Shown in pieces: positions 10,365-21,025 of a DNA stretch of 64,000 nucleotides. Numbering within the stretch: the first letter of the stretch is position 1; each line of letters starts with the position of its first letter. Position numbers and translations under genes: made by a program. This DNA comes from Branchinecta lynchi (lineage: Eukaryota > Arthropoda > Branchiopoda > Anostraca > Branchinectidae): contig JAKZAP010000014.1 in assembly GCA_023053575.1 (NCBI GenBank), forward strand, positions 5,890,001 through 5,954,000, written 5' to 3'. The notes beneath the pieces were generated by a model, which ran no database searches, had not been told where the DNA came from, and was given only the letters and a program-made list of their open reading frames with translations.

Positions 10365-11400
10365 GCCTCTAGATCCGGATGACGCAACACTCTTGATTCA
10401 GCTTTAAAGTTCACTACAATCCCCACGACATCAATGACACAATCCCGGGAAGCTACGTCTTCTCCTTTGATTCAAACAAATGAAAATCCTTCAGAAAGGA
10501 TGAACCTTTTTTTCTATTCAGGCCCACGTGAATGAAAAGTTCAAATCACACGAACAAATACGAATCCTTCAAAAAGGATCAGCCTATTTTGCTGTTCTGG
10601 CCGACGTGAATGAAAATTCAAATGATGACTCGACAAACTCCACGTTAGCGGTCGTATTTCTTTACATGGTCACCCTGCCAAGTCACTGTATTCGTCCATT
10701 CACAAGCTTGTTTGTGTTTCTCAAGGGGAACAGAACTAATCTGAAGAGTACACCGAGAGACGAGCATCTGGTCCAATGTCTCGGGTCCCAGGTCCAAGCC
10801 CACCCAGAACCAGACGGGGGGGGGGGGGGGCAGGGGCTGTGCACCCGAGGTCAGAATTTCATATTGACGTTCATTGCAAATGGCGTGAAGAGTTCTTCTA
10901 CTTTCAGTGACGTCGACGGAGAGAGACACTTTCTGTTCTCTAAGCGCGGTCAAAGCGAGGCTTCACCTTCCAGATTTTTCTTCCGGATTCCAGACAGCCG
11001 TTTTCGTCGAGACGGATCTGGAAGGTGAAGCCAGGCCCAAAACGTCTGGAAGTCCGGGGTATTGGACACCCCAGATTCCGGATGTCTGGAAGGTACCATA
11101 GAGGCAATCCATTCGAGAGATAGAACAAATATGCAAATGTAGGAAGGAAAGGGAAAGTGATTGACAGTTGTGACTGGGATGCAAGAGATATTTGAAATGC
11201 GAAGGGGACATCTAGGAAATGTTGAAGAATGGCAAAATTGCATATCATCATTATCATGAAAATCCGAAAGGGTTGGCTTGACTATGCGGAAGCCCGGACG
11301 TTTGGTAATCTGGAAGGTGAAGCCTGGCTTTTACCCTTCAGTAAGGATCTGTCGATAACTTCAAGAAAGGTGTCGACCAAGACCGGGCAAGGAGTAGAGG
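10365..11400. other. No gene recognised
   Basis: A 166-codon open frame (10528-11028) has no recognisable domain. Its second half runs through a G-run and a 17-bp inverted pair (GGCTTCACCTTCCAGAT at 10961 and its complement near 11017). The motif TCTGGAAGGTGAAGCC recurs near 11309, which suggests repeats rather than an exon. Confidence 0.4.
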
Positions 11401-11406
11401 AATGTA

Positions 11407-11721
11407 ATGTTGGGTGATATTCCATAACGATATGTCAGTTTATCGGACCAAATATCAATATCGATATCGAAAACGATAATTGTATGTTTCTATTCAGTGT
11501 AGATATTGGTGTAAACATAAGTTACACTTTTGCATCCGAAATTGGAGCGATATGTTTTTCGTAATTCAGTTTTTTATTTATTCGAAGTCCGAGATGATGC
11601 AAACAATTTTTTTACGACAACTTGGTTCTCAGATTTTGGTGAAACGAGACATGTAGGCTACTTTAGCGAAATATGGTACCGAAATATTGATATATCGAAA
11701 ATCCACATATCGCCCAACACT
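11407..11721. mobile_element. MITE with GTTGGGCGATAT-type ends
   Basis: It starts GTTGGGTGATAT and ends ATATCGCCCAAC (inverted). The interior carries repeated ATATCGATATCGAAA-like tracts. A partial relative lies at 18755-18945 with GTTGGGCGATAT and the same ATTACGAAAAACA block. No target duplication was resolved. Confidence 0.6.
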
Positions 11722-12005
11722 ATCGTGATCGTAAGGAAGTATGAGCACCTGTAACAAAAATCCTGCACACAATTTATAAGAAATGACCCAAAACGAATAA
11801 TTCAGCTAGGATTTTGTTTAGCGATTTTTAATCCCTTCTTGATTTCCAGGTCCCGTTGTGTCTATAATGACAATGTGACCTCTTTCCGTAATTGCTTTCA
11901 TTATTTTTAACCCCGGAGAGACCCAAATGGCTCTGTTGCTCAAGCGTGCAAGGTGCTCAAGCGAGAAAATATAGGTACTTCGAATATTTCATGACGTTTC
12001 TTCCA

Positions 12006-12062
12006 GCTACAGCCTGAAGAGGACCCTCGCCAAGAGGGTCCGAAATATCGCTAAAGAATAGC
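12006..12062 (+). ncRNA. Hammerhead ribozyme motif, complete
   Basis: The order is GCTA-C-AGC, CTGAAGA, a perfect 8-bp helix II (GGACCCTC/GAGGGTCC, loop GCCAA), GAAA, TATC, GCT, a loop and TAGC. All core bases are present. Helix III is only the self-complementary AUAU, and helix I has an inner 3-bp and an outer 4-bp segment around an internal loop. The predicted cleavage site follows AUC. Short helix III forms are known in Penelope-like elements and are thought to act better as dimers. Confidence 0.75.
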
Positions 12063-12099
12063 CCAACTGACTTGCTATTTTTACTATACGAATATTCCT

Positions 12100-12301
12100 T
12101 TAGCCCAAGCTGACTGCGAATCATATTTGATAGTGCAAAACGGATACGTCAGCTGAATTTTATTGAATTATTATATACCAACTTGTCGGAAAACCTTTTT
12201 CCAACTTGAGCGGTTTTGAGCCTGAAGAGGACCCTTGCCTAGACGGGCCGAAATATAGCTCCAATAAAATTCAGCTGACGTATCCGTTTTGCACTATCAA
12301 A
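12100..12301 (+). mobile_element. Penelope-derived hairpin unit with 40-bp perfect inverted repeats
   Basis: A leader (AATATTCCTTTAGCCCAAGC) is followed by an inverted tail (12126-12165) and, after a hammerhead, by its exact 40-bp reverse complement (12262-12301, ending GTTTTGCACTATCAAA). The order leader, inverted tail, forward tail is the same as at 47.9-50.9 kb. The unit has no coding capacity and is about 200 bp long. Confidence 0.7.
12209..12262 (+). ncRNA. Hammerhead ribozyme motif
   Basis: GAGC, CTGAAGA, helix II (GG-A-CCC pairing GGG-CC with a one-base bulge), GAAA, TATA, GCTC. Inner helix I is GAGC/GCTC. Helix III is AUAU and the predicted cleavage triplet is AUA. It sits between the two 40-bp arms of the unit at 12100-12301. 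Confidence 0.7.
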
Positions 12302-13801
12302 GCTGATGGAATATTTTCGTACTCACAAGCATTGTCGTGGAATTTATTTATTCAAGTTGAACGGCAAGGATAGGAAAATCCTCGCACTACTATAGATGTT
12401 CCTTCAGCCCAAGCACTGAATAGTGTTTCTGCTAAGATGTTCTGAGATAGTTGCTACTTTAGCTACGCTTACAGCAAATTACATAAGGCGTCGGGTGTTC
12501 TCTTTTCCGGGCGTTTCCTCTTTCCATGTCCCATACCCTGCACAACAAACTTGGCAAAATTTGCATAACCGGTCTGCTGGTCAATAAGCTTCTCGGAAAT
12601 GACGATCGGGAGCCTGATCGGCTACGCCAAATAAAGAGAACAAACTTGACAAGCGTGATAATCGGTGTAATGCCAATAGCCGAGAAGGATTCACTTATTA
12701 AGTATCGAATCTTGAGAACGAGAACGGATGGAAATACTACTGAAGTAGAATGAATTAGTATCATAAGGGCGATACGTCCTTTAAGGCAAGACAACATACG
12801 CGGCGAGAGCCGGACATGGAGGTAAAAAGAGGAAGAAACGGCGAGCAGTCCCAACTAGTCCATGCAATTCCATTCATACGTCAAAATCTTATTGTTGTCC
12901 GTTGTTCCACCACACACCTGTTCATAAGTTCGCGAAAAAGCAGTTAAAGGCCTAAGGAGGATCGACGGGGGTTCAATACAGACTGCTTAGCCCAGCAGTG
13001 ACTCGGGCAGGATGCGTTGTGTGCGTGTGAATGGCATCTGCAGTTTGGAAGCCAAAAGGACACAAAAACTTGAACATTAAATGTGTGTCTCCTAAGTGTT
13101 ATCCAAGCTCTTCTACCCAATGTTAAGTGACTGGCTTTAGTTTCTTGTCAAAGTGCGCAATGTCAGTTCTCTTAGTTTTTTGTCTGGTACAGCAGCTAAG
13201 GAGCGACAACTTTCGCTAAGTACATGCGATACCCTGAAGCGCTGCGGAATGTCTATTTACGTACCGTATTCTTTGTTTTCCGTTTGTGCCTTTTAAGGCA
13301 GAGGCAAAGATAGATCTAACCTAGTCACATTTCCCTAGAATATTTGCAAGGGTGAGGTATGCTAAGGAAATAACTAGTTAAAACCCTTAGTAAAAAGAAA
13401 TTCAGCTAACGTGTCCGTTTAACACTGTCAACACGTTAGTTATATATTTCTCCTAGTCCTAATCTCCAGACGCTTGGTATCAAGCCCTTTACAAAGGGGT
13501 AGCTTTCACCTGAATTATCACATATTCCTATAGCACATCTAAAATAAACCTGCGTAAACAAGTTTCGTCTGCGAAATCTACGCTGACTGTGCTCAACTTG
13601 TGTGACGTCTCACTACGAGACTCAAAAAGGTAAAATGCCACGCCCAAATTTACCGGAAACTGTAGAGAAAAGAGACAGGTTTTACTTATTAAAACTAGAA
13701 GACACGTGTAATTACTCTTTTGCTGTTCTAGGGAATGTCGGATTCACTCCGATGGCCAAATTAAGGTAACTAAGGAGTGATCAAGTTAAAGGTGTACTTA
13801 C
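12302..13801. other. No gene recognised; may include intron of the RING gene
   Basis: Downstream of the RING exon donor on the minus strand this could be intron. The 131-codon minus frame at 12459-12854 and the overlapping plus frame at 12526-12753 show no recognisable domain or clear splice borders. Confidence 0.35.
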
Positions 13802-14191
13802 TTGGCGCGCACAGGGGACAGGCCTCAGAGGAAAAGAGACAAGAATAACACCTCTCGTGACCACAGGCGTCAATCAGACGTCTTTTCCGGTTATTGTCAA
13901 ACGGCATGTGGCAGCTGGGGCATACACCGGCATCCGGCGACTTTGAATTTCGCGCTACTAGCTGGAGTCCGGCACTGCCGAGAGCTATCGAACTCCTAGA
14001 CCGCACAGGGCACTGCAATATCGCACTATCACACGGTTTCACTGACTCACTCGGTCTCACTAATTCACTCGGTTTTGATTCACTACTTTGTAACGTAAAT
14101 GCGCGGCTGGTTCGAGCGCCAAATAGCGACTTTAAATGGAACTTTTTCTTGGGGTCAAGTTGCTCTTTGGAACTCGGACAAGATGAAGGGC
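13802..14191 (-). CDS. Internal exon encoding a RING finger (probable E3 ligase)
   Basis: This 390-nt exon is bounded by a strong 3' splice site (pyrimidine tract, TTCTAG at 14192-14197) and a consensus donor (GTAAGTA from 13801 downward). Both introns fall in phase 1 and the exon length is a multiple of three. The encoded ~130 residues begin with a Ser/Lys-rich stretch (KKKFHLKSLFGARTSRAF-like) and end in a C3HC4 RING: CPSC, then CGHERCYSC, then CPLC. All eight zinc ligands are in canonical order. RING domains usually recruit ubiquitin-conjugating enzymes. No in-frame ATG starts the exon, so the start lies in another exon. I do not recognise the orthologue and no other exon of the gene is certain in this window. 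Confidence 0.75.
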
Positions 14192-14424
14192 CTAGAAGAG
14201 GAAATTAAACTTAAAGTTCTATTTCAGATTCAGATATTTTTTTCGATTTTTTTATTCACCAAAAAAACACTCCTACTTTTCTATTTTCTAACCGAAAGAA
14301 TAAAAGACCTAAGAGAGATTACAAAAGTACTTTATTTTTATACGCATTACGAGACATCACAAAATCACGGAGCCAGATCACCAGTAAGTGCAAGTCTTCA
14401 CACTTTATCATCCTCACCCTCAGT

Positions 14425-14598
14425 ATACACTGTAAAAAGTGTCTCTGATTAAGGATTAAACTTAACTGAAGCATTTGCAACTGGGATTAATCTTACCTCT
14501 ACTGAGATAAGATTAATCCGAATTAGAGATAAGATTATATTTTTAGAGACAAGATTAATCCCAGTGAGAAATACTGCCGGATTTTTTTGTACAGTGTA
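14425..14598. mobile_element. Palindromic MITE with TACACTGTA ends
   Basis: It starts TACACTGTAAAAA and ends TTTTTTTGTACAGTGTA. The interior is a series of inverted GGGATTAATCTT / AAGATTAATCCC blocks. A related copy on the other strand lies at 61310-61447. It has no coding frame. It lies 234 bp 5' of the RING exon, probably in an intron. Confidence 0.65.
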
Positions 14599-14839
14599 AG
14601 CAAGAATAAATATTTATTCTTGTTACAAGCATCCATCACACAGAGACAATATAATAGATCCGTAAGTTAGTGAACAGAAAGGTTTCACTTTTAAACTAAA
14701 GGGTAGTGCAAAAAAAAATCGTCCGGGAGGTTCGCACATTCTTTTCGGCTAAAAACACATCTTTTGGCAGAGTCTTGGGCAAACGTGTAAGATGGTGATG
14801 ATCATCAGGCCACTAATACGGAAAACTGAACATTCCTGC

Positions 14840-15190
14840 GACAACTTTTGCTTCTATACAGAAAAATACGGAAAAACCTTTCCTGTCATCGCCCCAATCG
14901 TGCAGCAAAAACAGCGGCCGTGTCAAAAATTAAATCTCAGGACTTGTTTTTTTCCTACAGGGGTATTTGAAAGTAATATGCCCGAATAAGATATTTATGG
15001 TCGGTAGAAGCTTCAGTTATTTATTACAGGTTTGTTTCCTTCCCCGACGTTGATCCTGAAGATTGACAGCCTGACGAGGGCCCTTGCCAAGAAGGGCCGA
15101 AATATTGCTGGTGAATCTGACGTATCCGTTGTATACATTATTTGAATATATGTTTCAAAGTCAGCTTGGGCTCAAGGAATATTTAGTTTT
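14840..15190 (+). mobile_element. Penelope-like element 3' fragment
   Basis: It matches the 3' part of the Penelope copies at 50620-50908: the ORF-end region (CCCCAATCGTGCAGCAAAAA), the untranslated part with GGTCGGTAGAAGCTTCAGTT, the hammerhead and the tail. It then runs on into CAAAGTCAGCTTGGGCTCAA, the leader complement. The 5' part of the element is missing. Confidence 0.75.
15061..15117 (+). ncRNA. Hammerhead ribozyme motif, complete
   Basis: GATT-GA-CAGC, CTGACGA, helix II (GGCCCTT/AAGGGCC with one bulged G, loop GCCAAG), GAAA, TATT, GCTG-GTG-AATC. Inner helix I CAGC/GCTG and outer GATT/AATC are both perfect. Helix III is AUAU and the predicted cleavage triplet is AUU. It lies in the 3' region of a truncated Penelope-like element. 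Confidence 0.75.
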
Positions 15191-15631
15191 GTGTCTGTTC
15201 ACAAACGGTCCCATCCAGTACAGGAATGTGATGCGCGTTGATCCAACGGAATTTTTCCCTTTGGTTACAGGATAGACCAAGTTTTTCAAACAATCAATTG
15301 CAACCCTAAGAGCACATGGGTAAAAAATGCAGAAAAACTTCAGAAAAACTATAACTAAAATAAAATATTAAGAAGTTCGAAGCGGCACAGATTTGCCAAA
15401 AGTCCGAATAAAATGTAGAAAATTCCAAGGGCGTTGACTTATTCTGTCTAACGTCTGTCCAAAAATCAGCCTAAATAATTTCACCTTCAAGGCCTCCTCC
15501 CCTACATCTCAGGCAACAAACTCAAAATTGTCGAAAGATAAAGAAACCGGCCACAGAGATAATTCCATAAACGTCAAGAGAGGTTCTCATCCCCATCAGA
15601 CAACACATGGTTTGGATTTATGTTATCCAGA

Positions 15632-15916
15632 AATCCATCCGCCTCAGACAAAGCAGTTGCTGTCTGCAAATCAAGAGCTTTCACTGTCGACGAAATTGAT
15701 AGCACTATTAGGGCTAACCAAGGTGTAAACAAAGAGTTGAAAAATGCGGGCTGCCGCTTTAATCTGTTTTCTTCTGTCTTAGAACCGTCACGGATTTGTT
15801 CAGCAAGACAGTCTTCTTCGAAAGGAAACGATCGCAATGCTACGCCTAAGAGACGTCTCAATTCGAGTACAAAAAGAAAGTTAACAGCTTATTTTACTAG
15901 GCCTAGGCTAATGTGA
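15632..15916 (+). CDS. Candidate terminal exon, unknown protein
   Basis: An open frame of about 95 codons ends at a TGA (15914-15916). It follows a plausible acceptor (TTATGTTATCCAG before 15632). The product is basic at its end (TPKRRLNSSTKRK) and has no domain I recognise. A minus-strand frame overlaps it. This is a weak candidate that could equally be chance. Confidence 0.2.
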   Translation, partial: NPSASDKAVAVCKSRAFTVDEIDSTIRANQGVNKELKNAGCRFNLFSSVLEPSRICSARQSSSKGNDRNATPKRRLNSSTKRKLTAYFTRPRLM

Positions 15917-15973
15917 CGAGTTCACTGCGCAATGATTAATCTTCGATTAGGCTACATAACAAAGACCTACGAA

Positions 15974-16278
15974 CATACGCGCTACTAGTCAAATTAGGGG
16001 GGGGGGGGGGGGGCAAGGTATTTAACCGATGACTGTTTCAAGAAAAAAAAACTCCAGTTTTGTCGAAAAATCCGACTGATTTCAGAAAAACCAACTGTTC
16101 TTAAGAAAAAACTTACCGTTTTGATGAAAAATTTACTGATTTTCAGAAAAAACGACCATTTTCATGAAAAAATCAACTGTTTTTTATGAAGAAGCGTGGC
16201 GCTCCTCTCCTTTTTTTTTACCGACAACGTTGAGGTGGTGGGGGGGGGGGGCCCTCCCCCCTATACTTGACGCCCCTG
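15974..16278. mobile_element. hAT-like MITE, near-perfect 8-bp TSD
   Basis: A 305-bp element whose left end is CATACGCGCTACTAGTCAAA, a decayed form of the family start, and whose right end is TTGACGCCCCTG. The flanking 8-mers CCTACGAA (15966-15973) and CCAACGAA (16279-16286) differ at one base. The interior has the GACTGTTTTC-type tracts and G-runs of the family. Confidence 0.7.
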
Positions 16279-16359
16279 CCAACGAACCAGAGATCAGCTT
16301 GTAAGATTAGGATGACATTTTTCTTTTAATGAATTCACATATGCATACGTTATTACTTT

Positions 16360-16480
16360 AGCCTAGGCTGACTGCGAATCACGGTAGATAGCTCTAAACG
16401 AATAAGTCAGCTGAGATATACTCCAGCGACATTTCGGCCCTTCTTGGCAACGGCCCTGGCCAGGCTGTAGCTAAAAGAAC
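16360..16480 (-). ncRNA. Penelope-derived fragment with decayed hammerhead
   Basis: A leader (GGCTGACTGCGAATCA at 16364) and an inverted tail (AAGTCAGCTGAG) are followed by a minus-strand hammerhead relic. Helix I CAGC/GCTG, helix II and GAAA are kept, but the CUGANGA box reads CTGGCCA, so it should be inactive. Confidence 0.5.
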
Positions 16481-16609
16481 GAATCCACAAGCAATGGGCA
16501 CATGATTGGATAGACAGATTGATTGGATAGACTTGGGGAGAAATCTGGTCCTTAACTTTTGTCCAATGCGCGGTGTGGGAGATGAGGGTCATGTTCATTT
16601 TATGAGTGG

Positions 16610-16885
16610 TTGTGATGAATTTGAGGATTTAGTGGAGGAAATTTGTAAGGGAGTTCATGGGAGGGACTAGTTGGTAAAAATTATGTGGAGTAGGTCTTTT
16701 TTTAGTTTGAGAAACCTGGCGAGGTTCCTCAGAGCGGCTAGTCTACACAGGGAAAAGTGTTTGAGTGGTACTGTGATGTATTAGTCTGGTAGTTTCTTTA
16801 TATTTTACATTTATTTATTTGGTTTGTTGGCTATGGTCCTTGGGCTTCTAACGTAAATAAATATCCTATCATATCATATCACAAA
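16610..16885 (+). mobile_element. Probable LINE 3' end with CATAT tail
   Basis: The end GGCTATGGTCCTTGGGCTTC, AATAAATATC and a short ATCAT/CATAT-type repeat tail fit the 3' end of a CR1/L2-like non-LTR element. No coding part was recognised. Confidence 0.4.
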
Positions 16886-17063
16886 ACCTAAGCAAGTAGG
16901 CTAACTACAGTACATCTCCGATTTCAGCTATATCTACCCTTCTCTGAAATAGCCTATCCATATGAATAAACTAGCAAATTTGTCCTAAAAATGAAACGTA
17001 CACTGACAAAGCAAACATTGCTGGAAAATAATCCAATAGCCTACTGAAGGAATGAGTGGGATC

Positions 17064-17247
17064 CAAGGCCGTATCCAGGGCGGGGGGGGGGAGGGGGTTA
17101 GGGGGTTGACCCCCCCCCAACGCACAAAAGTAGTCATTTTTATAGGCTTTTCCCTCTGATCTATGGCTTTTTTTACTTTTTTCTCCGACCCGCAGGCAAA
17201 CCCCCCCCCCCCCCCCCCACCGAAATAAATTCCTGGATACGGGCCTG
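17064..17247. mobile_element. hAT-like MITE, 8-bp TSD
   Basis: A 184-bp element with ends CAAGGCCGTATCCAGG and CCTGGATACGGGCCTG and an exact 8-bp duplication GTGGGATC (17056-17063, 17248-17255). The interior is dominated by G- and C-runs. It is a different family from the CAGGGGCGTCACGAC MITEs. Confidence 0.8.
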
Positions 17248-17737
17248 GTGGGATCCCGCAGAGCATAATTTCCCTCGATAATTCCAATAACATAAGAAGC
17301 AGAGAAAACCAACGGATTTCAGACAACAGATCAACAAGGTTTCCCACGCGTGAATTTGTAACTTCGCGAAAACCACCAAAAAACAAACAATGGCCACTCG
17401 CATACTTACGGTTCACCAACCCACATAACATAACCAAACGGCATTTAACACCCATAAAGCGGTGAAACTGTGGTAGAAACAGCCATGTGATACGCAACAA
17501 TTAGCCTCATACGACAACGGCTGATACGACCCGCTGACGGTCCAAAACACACAATCCCATGGTGAGTCTCCCACATCGTTACAAGGGGTCGATTACTCCT
17601 CCAAGCGATGGGATACTTACGCCCCAAACTCGGGTGCCGGGAGGTGCCGGATTGTACCATCCTATTTAATAATTAGTGTTCCAAACTCACAAAGTTAATA
17701 AAAAGTGCATTCAATAAAAGTGTGTAAAAAAAATACA

Positions 17738-18506
17738 CTTTTTGGGATCCCAAAACGTAAGTGGAGGGATACCTATGACATCGCAAAAGTTGTCCGTCTG
17801 TCCGCACGATAACTCTCGAAAAGACTGAGATATTTTGATGAAACTTGTGGAAGGATCTTTTGGGTCAAAGTACAGGTCAAGCCCGACATTTGAGGGTGGG
17901 GGAGGAATTTTGAAATTAAGGGGCAAACAAAATATTTTTTAAAAGAAATTGAAATAGTCAATTAAGGGGTAAGGAGACATGCTGAATTAGAATATGAAAT
18001 TTATTTGCTCGCCGGACAAATAGTTCACCCGGAATACGGCGAAAACCGGAAAATGTGTGAAAAGTAAAAGTTTAATATGAAGTTGATTAGAGGTTTGATT
18101 TAGGGGCAAGAAGACGTGTTGAGTCCGAATATGAAATTTATTTTCTTGCCGGACAACTAGTTCCGGAATCCGGCCGAAACCGGAAATTCGGCAGAAGTAG
18201 GGAAGGAAGGAGATACGACGTAGGCTATAGGGTAAACCATATGCTGAATCCATATTTGAATATTTGACAGTGCAAAACGGATATCCGAATATATCTGAAC
18301 TCGTTGAAATTCAGCTGGCGTATCCGGTTTGCACTGTCAAATACGAACTTGGTCTTCTCCAATTATTACCATTGGCCTTAACCTGTTTGTAAATGCTATA
18401 AGCAAGAATGTTTAAGAAGTCTGTTGAAGACCGAATATCTACAAGACCGAATTGTCGGGAGCAAATATTAAAATTTTGGGATCCCATCGAAACCTTTGGT
18501 CTTGTT
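17738..18506 (+). repeat. Repeat R1, two-unit copy
   Basis: It starts TTTTTGGGATCCCAAAACG and ends ATCGAAACCTTTGGTCTTG. The interior has two ~137-bp units (cores near 18029 and 18165). Near 18260-18345 it carries a small hairpin insert (TTTGACAGTGCAAAACGG and its inverted partner) related to Penelope tails. The copy at 46264-47301 carries the same insert and shares the end GACCGAATTGTCGGGAG, so the two form a subfamily. Confidence 0.75.
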
Positions 18507-20077
18507 TCATCAAGAGAAGGTATACAGTGATTACTTGAAAAGTAACTAGCCTACAGGATTTGGAGCTCAAGAGCGAATGAGAAGAAAAGGAAAATCTTTA
18601 CTGTGCATTTTGGAAAGGGAAAACTGCTGTAAAAACCTAAAGATTCATGAAAGTACTTGTGAGAAAAAAAAATCGGACCTCTCTGTTTATTAGATCGCTC
18701 ATAAAACCTGACAGGCTCCTAATGTCGCAACATTAGTTTTCCCAGTTACAGTTGGGCGATATTTCCATTTTTCAATATTTTCACTTTCGATATCGATATT
18801 TTGGGACGATATTCGCTCTCATATACGTCTCGTTTCACTCAAATTTAAGAGACTTTGCATATTTTTTTGGTAAAAACTGCGAATAAATATAAAAATTGAA
18901 TTACGAAAAACACATTACTCCAACTTCGGATATCTAAGAGGTGCCGGGATGTACTTTTCACCGTATTTGTTGATTATTATGACGCAGTTAATCGACTATA
19001 GTACTTTCTTTTGACGCTAGACAGCGACATATTACTTTATTTACGAAAAATCACCCTAGAGAGGTCAAAAACTGACAAAAGTGGGAAGGTGGCCAGAATG
19101 ACTGTACACCAGTGACGGAGAGTGAGCATCTACTGGTCTCTGAAGTTGGCTTAAACGCATTGTATGTAAATCGCGGTTTTCCAGTTTGAGCGATACTGGC
19201 GGATTAGAACGACTGAAAACGCTACTTAGAACTGACGGCTAAAACTCTTCGCCAGAGGCGCGAAGAGTTTTGACGTTACGGTTATTGATTATTAGGCTAC
19301 TATTAGCTTGCCATTGTTTTACTTGATTTAGCTCGTTTACCAATAATCTAGGCTGATCCTTGCTAACTGCTGTGTTTTCAAAAATGCTTTCACTTTCACA
19401 GAGGACGAATTCTGAAACAGTGTAACGAGTTGTAGATGATGGGCAGCACTAGTTGCGTTCTTAATCTCAATTCCCTTCTCGCTTGTGAATTCTCGATTCT
19501 CGTGCAAATTACCGTCTTTGCTCCTCTCGCTTCTCCATTATCGCTTTTGACAAAAACACTAATTTGGCAACTCGTCTGCAACCCGGTATAACTATTTATG
19601 CATATTGAACACCCGCACTCTGTTGACCAATCAGGGACGAGAACAGAGAGAGGAGAATCAAGAATTCACTATCGGAGTAACTTCTCGATTCTGCAGAATC
19701 GCGAGGCTTTTCCCGTTCTCGATTCTGACAAAACTGCAAGAAAAGGAGAATTTAGCTTCATCTGAATAGTCCAAAAACGCGAAACAGGAGAGTTGCGAGG
19801 AAATTTCGAATCGAAAACACAACCAACGAATCACTGAGAAGTTCCCTGCCTCTCCGCCATCAGCCGCTGAAGTAGGCTACGAAAATTTGGCATAAGGTTT
19901 CCTTTAAATTCTTAGGTCTTCGGTCACAGGATCCGAGCAGGATCATCCTGCCAGAAAAGTTTACACATTATATCAAGGCCCTATCACATGAAACAAGTAT
20001 GCGGAAACCTCGGCAGAATTTCAAAAACTCAGAAAGTTATAATTTCAAAATTCTGTGGTTGTCGACGGATTCGGGAG
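18507..20077. other. No gene recognised
   Basis: The stretch contains a partial relative (about 18755-18945) of the MITE at 11407-11721. Around 19440-19770 there are repeated AATTCTCGATTCTCG-like motifs on both strands, perhaps a decayed inverted element. No exon is supported. Confidence 0.4.
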
Positions 20078-21012
20078 AAACAAGACCAGAGGTTTCGATG
20101 GGATCCCAAAAGTTCAAATTTGATCCAGACAATTGGTCTTTTCTTCGCCAGGTCCAGTCTTCGCCAGACTCCTTGAACCCTTTTACTATTAAAATGGATT
20201 CAGCATGTGTGTTTACTCCTTTAAGTCGTATCTATTTTGACGAAGCAGATCGAAACTTCCTGCCTTACTTCTACCAATTTTCCGGTTTCGGAACTACTTG
20301 CCCGGCGAAAAAATAAAGCTCAAAAACGAATTCATCATGTCTCCTTACCCTGACATCCAACCTAAAATTGAACTTTGAACTCAGATTGAACTTTTACTTT
20401 TAACAAATTTTCCGGTTTCAGCCGGCTTTCGAACGATCTATACGTCCGGTGAGAAAATGATTGGCATATGAGAATTCAGAATGTCTTCTTACCCGCAAAT
20501 CGAACATCTTATCAAATTTAAATAAAACTTTTACTTTCAACAAATTCTCCGGTTTTGGCCGGATTCCGGCCGAACTAATTGTCTGGCGAGAAAATAATGT
20601 TCATATTCGGACTCAGGACATTTCCCTGCCCCTAAATCGAACCTCCAATCAACTTCATATTAAACTTTTACTTTTCGAAGATTTTCCGGTTTTCGCCGGA
20701 TTCCGATTGAAATATTTGCCCGGCGAGAAAATAAATTCATATTTGGATTCAGCATGTCTCCTTACCTAATTCTACTATTTCATTAGCTTTAAAAAAAAAA
20801 AATATTCCCCTTAATTTCAAACCCCTCCCCCACCCCTAAATATAGAGCTACATAGCCCCTGTACTTTGACCTAAAAAGTCCTCATGCCAAGTTTGATCAA
20901 CAAATCTCAACCCCTTCGAGAGTTATCGTGCTAACAGACGGACGGACGGACAGACGGACAACTTTGCGATGTCATAGATATCCCTCCACTTACGTTTTGG
21001 GATCCCAAAAAG
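20078..21012 (-). repeat. Repeat R1, four-unit copy
   Basis: It is bounded by AACAAGACCAGAGGTTTCG and CACTTACGTTTTGGGATCCC. Four units have CCGG cores near 20280, 20410, 20550 and 20685. It lies head-to-tail with the next R1 copy, separated by about 14 bp. Confidence 0.75.
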
Positions 21013-21025
21013 GGATAGGTGATGA

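Noticed and set aside
10528..11028. 166-codon open frame as a gene
   Set aside because: It crosses a G-run and inverted repeats, has no domain and no splice or composition support.
12459..12854. 131-codon hydrophobic minus-strand frame as a membrane protein
   Set aside because: No homology recognised, an overlapping open frame exists on the other strand, and hydrophobic runs arise readily from AT-rich DNA.
13770..14060. RING frame starting at 14060 with a methionine
   Set aside because: The codon there is GTG and the frame stays open upstream to a strong 3' splice site at 14192, so an internal exon fits better than a start.
15574..15861. Minus-strand 95-codon frame
   Set aside because: No domain or splice sites; the plus strand of the same stretch is a slightly better, still weak, candidate.
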